This document shows, in pieces, positions 8,678 through 15,843 of a DNA stretch of 64,000 bases. The notes beneath the pieces are model-generated. The model was given only the letters and a program-made list of their open reading frames with translations, ran no database searches and was not told the DNA's origin. The stretch spans positions 1 through 64,000 of the forward strand of contig JADJXP010000002.1 of the NCBI GenBank assembly GCA_016715795.1, given 5' to 3'. A program made the position numbers and the translations under genes. The stretch's first letter is position 1; every line of letters starts with the position of its first letter. This DNA comes from Chloracidobacterium sp. (GTDB lineage Bacteria > Acidobacteriota > Blastocatellia > Pyrinomonadales > Pyrinomonadaceae).

Positions 8678-11107
8678 ATGCGAGAAAGAGAATTCAGCAG
8701 ACAGACGTTTGGGCAGGCCCTTTTGGCAGGCTGGCTTGTGATGGCGAGCATGGTTGCTTTTGTGCATCGAACGGCCGCCGTTGAGCCGATGGCCCCATCG
8801 GACATCACATCGACCTTTGAAACAAACACAGCGGAAGGCTGGCTTCCCCGGATCGGCCCTGAAATTGTGGCTCCGACGTCGGTCGATAAACATTCAGGGA
8901 ACTTCAGCCTTCTGACGTCGGGCCGACAGCAGCCTTTCTACGGCTGCAAGATAAACGTAACCAGTCAGATGGCGACCGGGTCGCGTTATCAGATATCGGT
9001 CTGGGCAAAGCTCGCCCCGGGTTCGCCGGCAACAAGCCTGCGGATCAGCCTGGAGCGTACTCTGGGTGGGAACACTACGTATCATGGTGTTACCGGCAAT
9101 GTGGCTGTTACCGATAGTGGCTGGGTCCAATTGTCATCGACCTACAATTACACCTTGGCTCATGACACGCTGTGGCTATATGTGGAATCCGATACAGGGA
9201 CACCTTCTTTCTTCATAGACGACTTTGAGCTCCGATTCCTGCCGCCGCTTCAGATCCAGCAAGAGCTTCTGTCGCTCCGCCAATTCCTTGCCCCGATGAA
9301 GATGGGAGCGGCAATAGGGGCCGGTGCGATCGGCGGTGATGCTCATACGCAGTTGCTCACCAAGCATTTCAACAGCATCACCTCGGAAAACGACATGAAA
9401 TGGGGCCCGATCCATCCGGCGGAGAATACTTACAACTACGGGCCGGCGGACGCTCAGGTGGCGTTTGCCGTAGCGAATGGGATGCAGGTGCGCGGCCACG
9501 CATTGGTCTGGCACGAGCAGAATCCGAACTGGCTCTTTCTCGACGGTAATGGGCAGCCCATGACACCTTCGCCGCAAAACAAGGCACTCCTGCTGGCTCG
9601 GCTAGATGCCCACATTCGTGCAGTGGTCGGACACTTTGGCAGCAATGTATATGCGTGGGATGTAGTAAATGAGGTGATCGATCCGGCGCAGCCGGACGGT
9701 CACCGAAGGAGCCAGTGGTTCAATATATGCGGGACGGAGTATATCGATAAGGCATTTCAGGTGGCACGTGAGGTCGCCCCGAAATCCAAACTCTTTATCA
9801 ATGATTACGACACAACGAATCCGACCAAACGAGCGTTCCTGCTGAATCTCGTGCAGGACCTAAAGAATCGGGGGATACCGATTGACGGTGTTGGGCACCA
9901 GATGCACAGCAACATTGACGGACCGTCCGCCGCCTCGGTGACCAGCACGATCAATATGTTCGCTGCGATCCCCGGAATTGATAATCATGTGACCGAGCTC
10001 GACATCAGCGTCTATAACAACGGGACGCAGACCTACACATCGGTTCCTCGTGAAGTGCTCCGTCGTCAAGGGTTTCTCTATCGCGATTATTTCACCGCGT
10101 TTAGGCAGCTCAACGCACAGGGCAAGCTAAGTTCGGTCACGACCTGGGGCTTGGCTGATGACAATACGTGGCTCTCGAATTTCCCGATCCCACGCCTCGA
10201 AGCACCGCTTCTCTTTGACAACCTCTTGCAAGCCAAGTTTGCATACTGGGGAATCGTCGGGCCATCGCGTTTATTGGTGCCGTTCGACTACGACAATGAC
10301 GGCAAGCCCGATTTCTCCGTATTCAGGCCGTCGAGTGGAGCGTGGTATCTGCAGAGATCGACTGCCGGTTTCCAAGGGCTTCAGTTCGGGGCGAATGGCG
10401 ACAAGCTGACGCCTTCGGACTATGACGGTGACGGTAAGACGGATATTGCGATATATCGGCCATCAACGGGAATCTGGTACATCCTGAACAGCTCGAATGG
10501 GACCGTGTCGTATCCGGTGTTTGGCGTGGCTGAGGATCTTCCTGCTCCGGGTGATTATGACGGTGACGGAAAGGCAGATCTGACGGTGTTCAGACCGAGT
10601 CAGGGGACGTGGTATCGGACGAATTCGTCCAACGGCTCTACGTTTGGGATGCAGTTTGGGGCGAATGGCGATGTGCCGACAGTCGGTGACTTTGACGGTG
10701 ACGGGAAGAACGACCTCGGCATATGGCGGCCCAGTAACGGGGATTGGTATAACATTCGCTCGTCGAATGGATCGGTGTTTGGCGAGAGGTTCGGCCAGAC
10801 CGGCGACAAGATCGCACCGGCGGACTTTGATGGCGACGGCAAGACAGACATCTCTATCTATCGCCCGTCAACGGGGCTTTGGGTGATCCGAAACAGTGCG
10901 ACGGCGACGTATTCGTATGATGTATTCGGAGCACCGGCTGATGTTCCCGTCGCAGGCGATTACGATGGCGACGGCAAGGCTGATATCGGCGTCTGGCGCC
11001 CATCGGACGGCACCTGGTACATCAAACGCAGCTCGAACGGCCAGTTCACCGTGTTCCCGTGGGGGCAGAATGGGGACAAGCCGACGCCGAGCGCTTACGG
11101 GAACTAG
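8678..11107 (+). CDS. Secreted GH10 endo-beta-1,4-xylanase with carbohydrate-binding domain and VCBS-like repeats
   Basis: Hydrolyses xylan backbones outside the cytoplasm. After a signal peptide, residues about 40-190 form a CenC-type carbohydrate-binding sandwich (GNFSLLTSGRQ, then FFIDDFEL). The GH10 barrel spans about 200-520, with acid/base Glu332 in WDVVNEVI and nucleophile Glu440 in HVTELDIS. The C-terminus carries six calcium-binding repeats of about 48 residues (DYDGDGK..D, RPSxGxWY). I chose ATG 8678 because AGGAG lies just upstream at 8669-8673; ATG 8657 is in frame and possible. It stands alone, so it may serve growth on plant polymers or act with other carbohydrate genes such as the GH92 enzyme at 22.8 kb. 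Confidence 0.93.
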   Translation: MREREFSRQTFGQALLAGWLVMASMVAFVHRTAAVEPMAPSDITSTFETNTAEGWLPRIGPEIVAPTSVDKHSGNFSLLTSGRQQPFYGCKINVTSQMATGSRYQISVWAKLAPGSPATSLRISLERTLGGNTTYHGVTGNVAVTDSGWVQLSSTYNYTLAHDTLWLYVESDTGTPSFFIDDFELRFLPPLQIQQELLSLRQFLAPMKMGAAIGAGAIGGDAHTQLLTKHFNSITSENDMKWGPIHPAENTYNYGPADAQVAFAVANGMQVRGHALVWHEQNPNWLFLDGNGQPMTPSPQNKALLLARLDAHIRAVVGHFGSNVYAWDVVNEVIDPAQPDGHRRSQWFNICGTEYIDKAFQVAREVAPKSKLFINDYDTTNPTKRAFLLNLVQDLKNRGIPIDGVGHQMHSNIDGPSAASVTSTINMFAAIPGIDNHVTELDISVYNNGTQTYTSVPREVLRRQGFLYRDYFTAFRQLNAQGKLSSVTTWGLADDNTWLSNFPIPRLEAPLLFDNLLQAKFAYWGIVGPSRLLVPFDYDNDGKPDFSVFRPSSGAWYLQRSTAGFQGLQFGANGDKLTPSDYDGDGKTDIAIYRPSTGIWYILNSSNGTVSYPVFGVAEDLPAPGDYDGDGKADLTVFRPSQGTWYRTNSSNGSTFGMQFGANGDVPTVGDFDGDGKNDLGIWRPSNGDWYNIRSSNGSVFGERFGQTGDKIAPADFDGDGKTDISIYRPSTGLWVIRNSATATYSYDVFGAPADVPVAGDYDGDGKADIGVWRPSDGTWYIKRSSNGQFTVFPWGQNGDKPTPSAYGN

Positions 11108-11147
11108 TTGAGTGTGTTCGTGCGGTGGTTTGGCCGCAGTTGACGCG

Positions 11148-11203
11148 GATAACGCAGATAAGACAGATAAATTCATATCTTCCTTATCCGCGTTATCTTT
11201 TTA
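11148..11203 (+). terminator. Probable intrinsic terminator after the xylanase gene
   Basis: Fifteen-base arms at 11148-11162 and 11183-11197 pair with one mismatch around a 20-base loop and are followed by TTTTT on the plus strand. The arm sequence (GCGGATAACGC type) also resembles a dispersed repeat. Confidence 0.6.
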
Positions 11204-11263
11204 TCGGCGGCTAAGTTTTGTTCGGTGTGTTCGATCTTGCCCCGCCCTATCGTGAGCCCGAGG

Positions 11264-14200
11264 CTACGCGGCTTTCTCAATGCCGTAGCGAGAGAGTTTT
11301 AGGTAGAGGCCGCGGCGAGTGAGGCCGAGTTCGTTAGCAACGCGCGAGATGTTCCAATTGTGGCGCGCGAGCGATGCCCGGATGAGTTGCATCTCGAGTT
11401 CCGAAACAGCCTGCTCGAGCGTGCCGCCGGACGAGATGTTTGTGAATGGCGAATAAACGCCGTCGAATGACGCAATGGGCTTATCCTTTGAGCCCGTTTC
11501 GAATGGTGTCAACGGTCTTGCGCTGCGTTTTAGTTCTGGCGACAGATGGGCGGGCGTGATAACCTCGCCGTCCTCAGCCCGGGCGACGATCCTCTGGACC
11601 TCATTGCAAAGCTGCCGCACATTGCCCTCCCAATCGCAGACCATGAGCATATCGATCGTCTGCGGAGTAAACGTGACGTCGTGCTTATCGAAGCGTGACG
11701 AGTAGTGATTGATGTAATAATTCACAATAGGTGGGATCTCTGCCCTGCGTTCGCGCAAGGGCGGCACGCGCAGGCGAATGACGTTCAGTCGATAGTAAAG
11801 GTCCTCACGGAATGACCCGTGGGCGACCTTTTCCTCCAGCGGCATATTTGTTGCGGCAATGATGCGGACATCAACCTTGATCGGCCGCTTCTCACCTAGC
11901 GGCTGTATCTCGCCCTCCTGCAAAAATCTCAATAGCTTTGGCTGCACATCGAGAGGAAGATCGCCGACCTCATCGAGGAAGAGCGTCCCGCCATCGGCCG
12001 TTCGGATGGTGCCCGGCGAATCGTTGACGGCACCGGTAAAGGCACCCTTCTTGTAACCAAAGAGGTGGCCTTCGGCCAGTTCCTTTGGCACTGCCGTGCA
12101 GTTGAATGGCACGAATATCTTATCCTTACGATTCGAGAGCGTATGAATTGCCCGCGATACAAGCTCTTTTCCCGTTCCCGACTCGCCCGTGACCAATACC
12201 GTCACATCGGAGGACCGTATCTTATGCACCTCATCGACCAGAGCCGTCATGGCGGGCGAGGAGTGAATAAAGCCCGGCATCAGGCTGCTCGACGTGTGCG
12301 TGCTCGACTGCTCTTCGGTAGGTGTCGAGGGGCCGCGGCCGCGAAGCGCGATCACATCCATACCAAGGGCCACGACCCGAAGCAGCGGCTGCAGCGGCGT
12401 ATCGTCGGCGAGCACGGCCCCCGATACCGGGCTGATCAACAGCACTGCCGTCGGTGAGGCCGAGCCGCGAAGATGCAGTACGGCGATATCCTTGCCGCGC
12501 GAGAATCCCTTTTCATCACCGCGCGAGATCGCGTCGTTGAGCTTGCCCACAAGCTCATTGCTTTCCTGCGGCGAGTAGCCGTGCGTAATGAATGGATGAA
12601 GGCGTTTCTGGTCGTTGGCCTGTGCAATTACGATGCGTTTTGCCTTGCTTTCCTGCTGGAGAACAGCTATCAGCTCTCGGAAAAGCAGTTCACGCGAGGC
12701 CGTTGCTTCGGCGAGGCGCACGGTCAGAAGCTGTGACACAACAGAATTGGAACGCCGTCCGGCCGTTTTCTGGCTAGGGGCCGTTTCCAGCTTCTCAAGT
12801 TCGCGGTTAACGTCCTCGGTCAGACGCTTGAGGCCGAGCTTCTTGAAAATATCATTCGCCGCTGCCAGATGCCGCTTGGCGCGAGCAGGATCAAGCTCCG
12901 AAAGATTCGCTCCCAGCAAGTGATTGAGCAAGCCCGCGTGATACAGGTCCTCGGCCGCTTCAAAGATCGTCAGGCCTCGGCTGAAATGATGGACAGCAAG
13001 CTCGGTATCGTTGTCTTCGAGGGCTGCCAGGCCACGGATGCGCTGTATATTTCCCAAGACGTAGAAGTCGGATGCGGCATCATCTTCTTCGATCAGTCTC
13101 AAAGCTTCTTCACATTCCTCAAGGCCGCCCTGACGCAGCCGGCTTTCGGCCAGGACGAGGCCGGCCATGTTAGCAAAGTGGCTGTCGCCGAGCTTTCGCG
13201 AGTATTTTATGGTCTCTTCAGCCTTGACTATTGCGCGGTTGTATTTACCTTCGCCGAGATAGCAGCGGGCGAGGTTTCGCATCGACTGGATCTCGTACCA
13301 AGCCCTCTTATCGCCTCGCGCGCGTTCAATCGCTCGTTCGATCAGCTTCTCGGCATCACCAAATTCGCCCCGCAGTATTTTCAGTTCGCCAAGCGAATCG
13401 AGGATACCGGCAGCATGTGAGTGCTGCTGTTCCTCGGCCAGGTCGAGGGCACGCGTGATGATCTCTTCGGCCTTTTGCCATTCGCCGATCAGCATCAGGT
13501 TAATACCAAGATTGTTGTAGGCGATGACAGTATTGAGAACGTGCTCAGTCTGGTCAAAGAAGCGGATCGATTTCTCAAGGCACTCTATGCCATCCTGCGG
13601 CCGACGGAGGAACCAATAGGCTCCCGACATGTCGGTATATAGTTTGCCGAGCATGAATGGTGCCAGATTGTTGCCGATGATCTTGATGCCGAGTTCGAAA
13701 TACTCAAGGGACTTTTCGCTGTCGCCCTCCTGATGTAGGCTGTTTGCGATCTCACGATACGCCTCAGCCATTCCCAGCCAATCGCCGTTAGTGCGGAAAT
13801 GGGCCAACGCCCGCTTGGCATGATCGCGGCAGATCGGGTACTCGCTGAGCTTGCGATAGACGCGGGCGAGCGCGATCTCGATCGAGCCTCGCAGCGGGGT
13901 GAGTTCCTCAGCTTCAGCTTTTTGCAGGATGTCCTTGAGAAGCGTGATCGCCTTTGGCTGGTCGCCCGCGTTGCTGAATGCGATCGCGAGCTGCGTAGCA
14001 ACACGCGTCTGCGTCTCGTCCGAGAGCGGTTCCCGGTTCTTGTCGTCCTCGTACGGGCGGACCACCTCAAGAGCTTCTTTGTATCGGCCTGTCGTCTCGA
14101 GCGTGAATGAGAGCAGCCGTTTGAGATTCGCTAGGTTGGACGCTTCGTGGTCGTAGCCCTCAATTGTCCGGGTGAGGAGCTTTTCAGCCTCGCCGGAGAG

Positions 14201-14323
14201 CCCTTCGCGCAGCTTCTGGCCGACGCTCTTAAAGACCGCATCGACGGAGTCATGCGATATCGCGCGAGCAGCGGCTGACTGTCCGCTCCCGCTCGGTTCG
14301 CTGGTGGGTGCGTTCCTCTTCAT
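11264..14323 (-). CDS. Sigma-54-dependent transcriptional activator with a long TPR sensor region
   Basis: A 1019-residue enhancer-binding protein. Residues about 30-530 are tetratricopeptide-like helices (many A-x3-G-x4-A..Y pairs), then a degenerate GAF-like segment to about 690. The AAA+ domain (about 700-925) has Walker A GESGTGKE, the sigma-54 contact loop GAFTGA, and Walker B GGTLFLDEVGD. A Fis-type helix-turn-helix closes the protein (NISRVANELGLTRRGLYLKL). There is no receiver domain, so activation probably comes through protein or ligand binding to the TPR/GAF part. Its targets are not evident; no -24/-12 promoter was confidently recognised nearby. It is divergent from clpS. Confidence 0.93.
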   Translation of the reverse strand: MKRNAPTSEPSGSGQSAAARAISHDSVDAVFKSVGQKLREGLSGEAEKLLTRTIEGYDHEASNLANLKRLLSFTLETTGRYKEALEVVRPYEDDKNREPLSDETQTRVATQLAIAFSNAGDQPKAITLLKDILQKAEAEELTPLRGSIEIALARVYRKLSEYPICRDHAKRALAHFRTNGDWLGMAEAYREIANSLHQEGDSEKSLEYFELGIKIIGNNLAPFMLGKLYTDMSGAYWFLRRPQDGIECLEKSIRFFDQTEHVLNTVIAYNNLGINLMLIGEWQKAEEIITRALDLAEEQQHSHAAGILDSLGELKILRGEFGDAEKLIERAIERARGDKRAWYEIQSMRNLARCYLGEGKYNRAIVKAEETIKYSRKLGDSHFANMAGLVLAESRLRQGGLEECEEALRLIEEDDAASDFYVLGNIQRIRGLAALEDNDTELAVHHFSRGLTIFEAAEDLYHAGLLNHLLGANLSELDPARAKRHLAAANDIFKKLGLKRLTEDVNRELEKLETAPSQKTAGRRSNSVVSQLLTVRLAEATASRELLFRELIAVLQQESKAKRIVIAQANDQKRLHPFITHGYSPQESNELVGKLNDAISRGDEKGFSRGKDIAVLHLRGSASPTAVLLISPVSGAVLADDTPLQPLLRVVALGMDVIALRGRGPSTPTEEQSSTHTSSSLMPGFIHSSPAMTALVDEVHKIRSSDVTVLVTGESGTGKELVSRAIHTLSNRKDKIFVPFNCTAVPKELAEGHLFGYKKGAFTGAVNDSPGTIRTADGGTLFLDEVGDLPLDVQPKLLRFLQEGEIQPLGEKRPIKVDVRIIAATNMPLEEKVAHGSFREDLYYRLNVIRLRVPPLRERRAEIPPIVNYYINHYSSRFDKHDVTFTPQTIDMLMVCDWEGNVRQLCNEVQRIVARAEDGEVITPAHLSPELKRSARPLTPFETGSKDKPIASFDGVYSPFTNISSGGTLEQAVSELEMQLIRASLARHNWNISRVANELGLTRRGLYLKLSRYGIEKAA

Positions 14324-14451
14324 TGTCGAATGACCAACAAAACAACCAATTAAGGCCGTCTTTCAGACGAGAACTACCAAAAATGAATACTAAGTAAACA
14401 GCGCAATTGGAATGTAGCAGAAACTTCGTTCGAAAGTCTATAATTTTCTTC

Positions 14452-14772
14452 ATGCCCGGGTTTCCTGATATCGAGAACGGCGGCATTGATATTCTGCCTG
14501 AACGAAAGACCAGGCTCGAAAAGCCGAAGCTCTTCAAGGTGCTGCTGCATAACGACGATTTTACGACGATGGATTTTGTCGTTTTCGTCCTGCAATATGT
14601 CTTTAGCCGCAACGAGGCCGACGCCACCACCATAATGCTGAAGGTCCACAACGAAGGCCTCGGCATCGCCGGCATCTACCCCTACGAGATCGCAACCATG
14701 AAGTGCGACAAAGCGATCAACCTGGCGAAAGCAAGGGAATACCCACTGTTGTGTACGGTGGAGGAGGAATGA
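14452..14772 (+). CDS. clpS: ATP-dependent Clp protease adaptor ClpS
   Basis: Delivers N-degron proteins to ClpA or ClpC. The 106-residue product from ATG 14452 has the family's usual length. The core KLFKVLLHNDDFTTMDFVV contains the HNDD substrate-pocket signature, and YEIATMKCDKAINLAKA is the helix bearing the conserved NEGxG/ExA region. An upstream in-frame start at 14407 would add 15 residues with no family support. No clpA or clpC is adjacent. It reads away from the sigma-54 activator and towards the toxin-antitoxin pair. Confidence 0.93.
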   Translation: MPGFPDIENGGIDILPERKTRLEKPKLFKVLLHNDDFTTMDFVVFVLQYVFSRNEADATTIMLKVHNEGLGIAGIYPYEIATMKCDKAINLAKAREYPLLCTVEEE

Positions 14773-14779
14773 TCGCATA

Positions 14780-14827
14780 TTGGCCGATGTTAGGGTGTGT
14801 GATATGATTTGTGTGGCAACTTGCCAC
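14780..14827 (+). promoter_or_regulatory. Promoter and palindromic operator of the tacAT-like module
   Basis: TTGGCC (14780-14785) is followed after 17 bases by TATGAT (14803-14808, 5/6 match). A palindrome, GTGGCAACTTGCCAC with 7-base arms around one base, occupies 14813-14827, right at the expected transcription start. It lies 7 bases before the probable antitoxin ATG at 14834. Ribbon-helix-helix antitoxins repress their own promoters through such sites, so autoregulation is inferred. Confidence 0.65.
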
Positions 14828-14833
14828 GTAGAT

Positions 14834-15133
14834 ATGTTGGGTGTAAAGAATAGATCAAGATCAAAGCCTAGCAGGCTGAATATTCGCCTTTCGTCGGATA
14901 TTAAAGACAAGGTGATGCGCGCAGCAGCTATCCTCGGACAGGATCTTACAGAGTTTACCGTTAGCACGCTGGGCCAGCGTGCATCCGAGATCATTGAAAG
15001 TCACGAGCAGATCCTATTGTCAGAGAAAGAGTATGAGTTCTTTCTTAACTACATGGACAAACCGGCCCGAAAGCCATCGAGGTATTCGATGAAAGCTCTA
15101 GTCGAATACAAACGGCAGATTCGAAACGGCTAA
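14834..15133 (+). CDS. DUF1778 (TacA-like) ribbon-helix-helix antitoxin
   Basis: A 99-residue DNA-binding antitoxin from ATG 14834. The N-terminal RHR fold reads RLNIRLSSDIKDKVMRAAAI, the DUF1778 pattern, followed by LTEFTVSTLGQRASEII. The C-terminal arm (LLSEKEYEFFLNYMDKPARK) is the usual toxin-neutralising tail. The toxin gene follows after 6 bases. The longer in-frame start at 14780 would place the promoter and operator inside the gene, so it was not chosen. Confidence 0.85.
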   Translation: MLGVKNRSRSKPSRLNIRLSSDIKDKVMRAAAILGQDLTEFTVSTLGQRASEIIESHEQILLSEKEYEFFLNYMDKPARKPSRYSMKALVEYKRQIRNG

Positions 15134-15139
15134 ACGTCC

Positions 15140-15637
15140 ATGAACATCGTTTCGCTGACACGCGAGCATGATCGCAAGCATTTTGATTGTGGCGATGATT
15201 CAGTAACTACTTTTCTGCGTGAAGCGGCTCTGCATGACCAAAAGCTGCTCCTTAGTCGAACAAGCGTATTGATCGATGAACAAGCTGATCCGACCAGAAT
15301 TATCGGTTTCCATACCCTGCTTGTCTCGACTGTAGGTCAGGAAACGATCCCGGACGACAGGCCCCGAATAAAGCGAAGAATACCGGTGATCCTTCTTGGG
15401 CAGTTAGGTGTCGATCTGGGATTCCAAGGCATGAACTACGGTAACCTATTATTGACCGACGTTGAATTTAGGGTAGCTGATATTTCAAAACATGTAGGGA
15501 TCAGATGTCTTGCCCTGGATGCCCGGAATGAGCGGCTTGCAAAATGGTATGAGAAGCGAGGTTTTGTCAGATATCCCGATTCGTTGCGAATGTTCAAGAA
15601 CGTTCAGGACATCACGCGTTTCGTCTCGTCCGGTTGA
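15140..15637 (+). CDS. GNAT-family toxin (TacT-like, tRNA-acetylating)
   Basis: A 165-residue GCN5-type acetyltransferase paired with a DUF1778 antitoxin. TacT toxins of this arrangement acetylate the amino group of charged tRNA and stop translation. The acetyl-CoA motif A region reads PVILLGQLGVDLGFQGMNYG, where Q-G-M-N-Y-G replaces the usual R/Q-GxGxG/A. LAKWYEKRGF carries the conserved C-terminal tyrosine. The N-terminus with FDCGDDSVTTFLRE matches the family's FDCG..LD.FL start. Toxicity and substrate are inferred from family and context. Confidence 0.86.
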   Translation: MNIVSLTREHDRKHFDCGDDSVTTFLREAALHDQKLLLSRTSVLIDEQADPTRIIGFHTLLVSTVGQETIPDDRPRIKRRIPVILLGQLGVDLGFQGMNYGNLLLTDVEFRVADISKHVGIRCLALDARNERLAKWYEKRGFVRYPDSLRMFKNVQDITRFVSSG

Positions 15638-15763
15638 GGTCAAAACACCTACGATGTGCTAACCTGTACTTCGAAACATATGCGGAGGCCATCGCCCATT
15701 ATTATTGATATCATTGGGACCGATTCGGCTTAGGCCGAGCGTTGGCGAGTTTGCCTGACAAGT

Positions 15764-15800
15764 CCCAAGCCGAGAGAAAGGCTTGGGGCTTTTTGATTTT
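15764..15800 (+). terminator. Intrinsic terminator after the toxin gene
   Basis: CCCAAGCC (15764-15771) pairs perfectly with GGCTTGGG (15780-15787) around an 8-base loop, and CTTTTTGATTTT follows. It separates the toxin-antitoxin module from ileS. Confidence 0.8.
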
Positions 15801-15806
15801 GTAGTA

Positions 15807-15834
15807 AGAACCACCTGCGGTAGCGGGTTGTTGA
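15807..15834. repeat. REP-like palindromic unit, family A, upstream of ileS
   Basis: The unit starts AGAACCACCTGCGGTAGC and its ends pair imperfectly. It matches a unit upstream of hspR (49435-49465) and is related to a doublet inside the RluD-type gene (21819-21913). Confidence 0.65.
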
Positions 15835-15843
15835 ACGTTGAGT

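Noticed and set aside
14250..14994. Long minus-strand open frames over clpS and the antitoxin gene (141 and 206 residues)
   Set aside because: Shadows of clpS, tacA and the activator start; no family resemblance, and the opposite strand holds convincing genes.
15638..15843. T-box or other leader riboswitch before ileS
   Set aside because: A simple 8-base terminator hairpin and a REP-like unit explain the region; no T-box sequence or anti-terminator was found.
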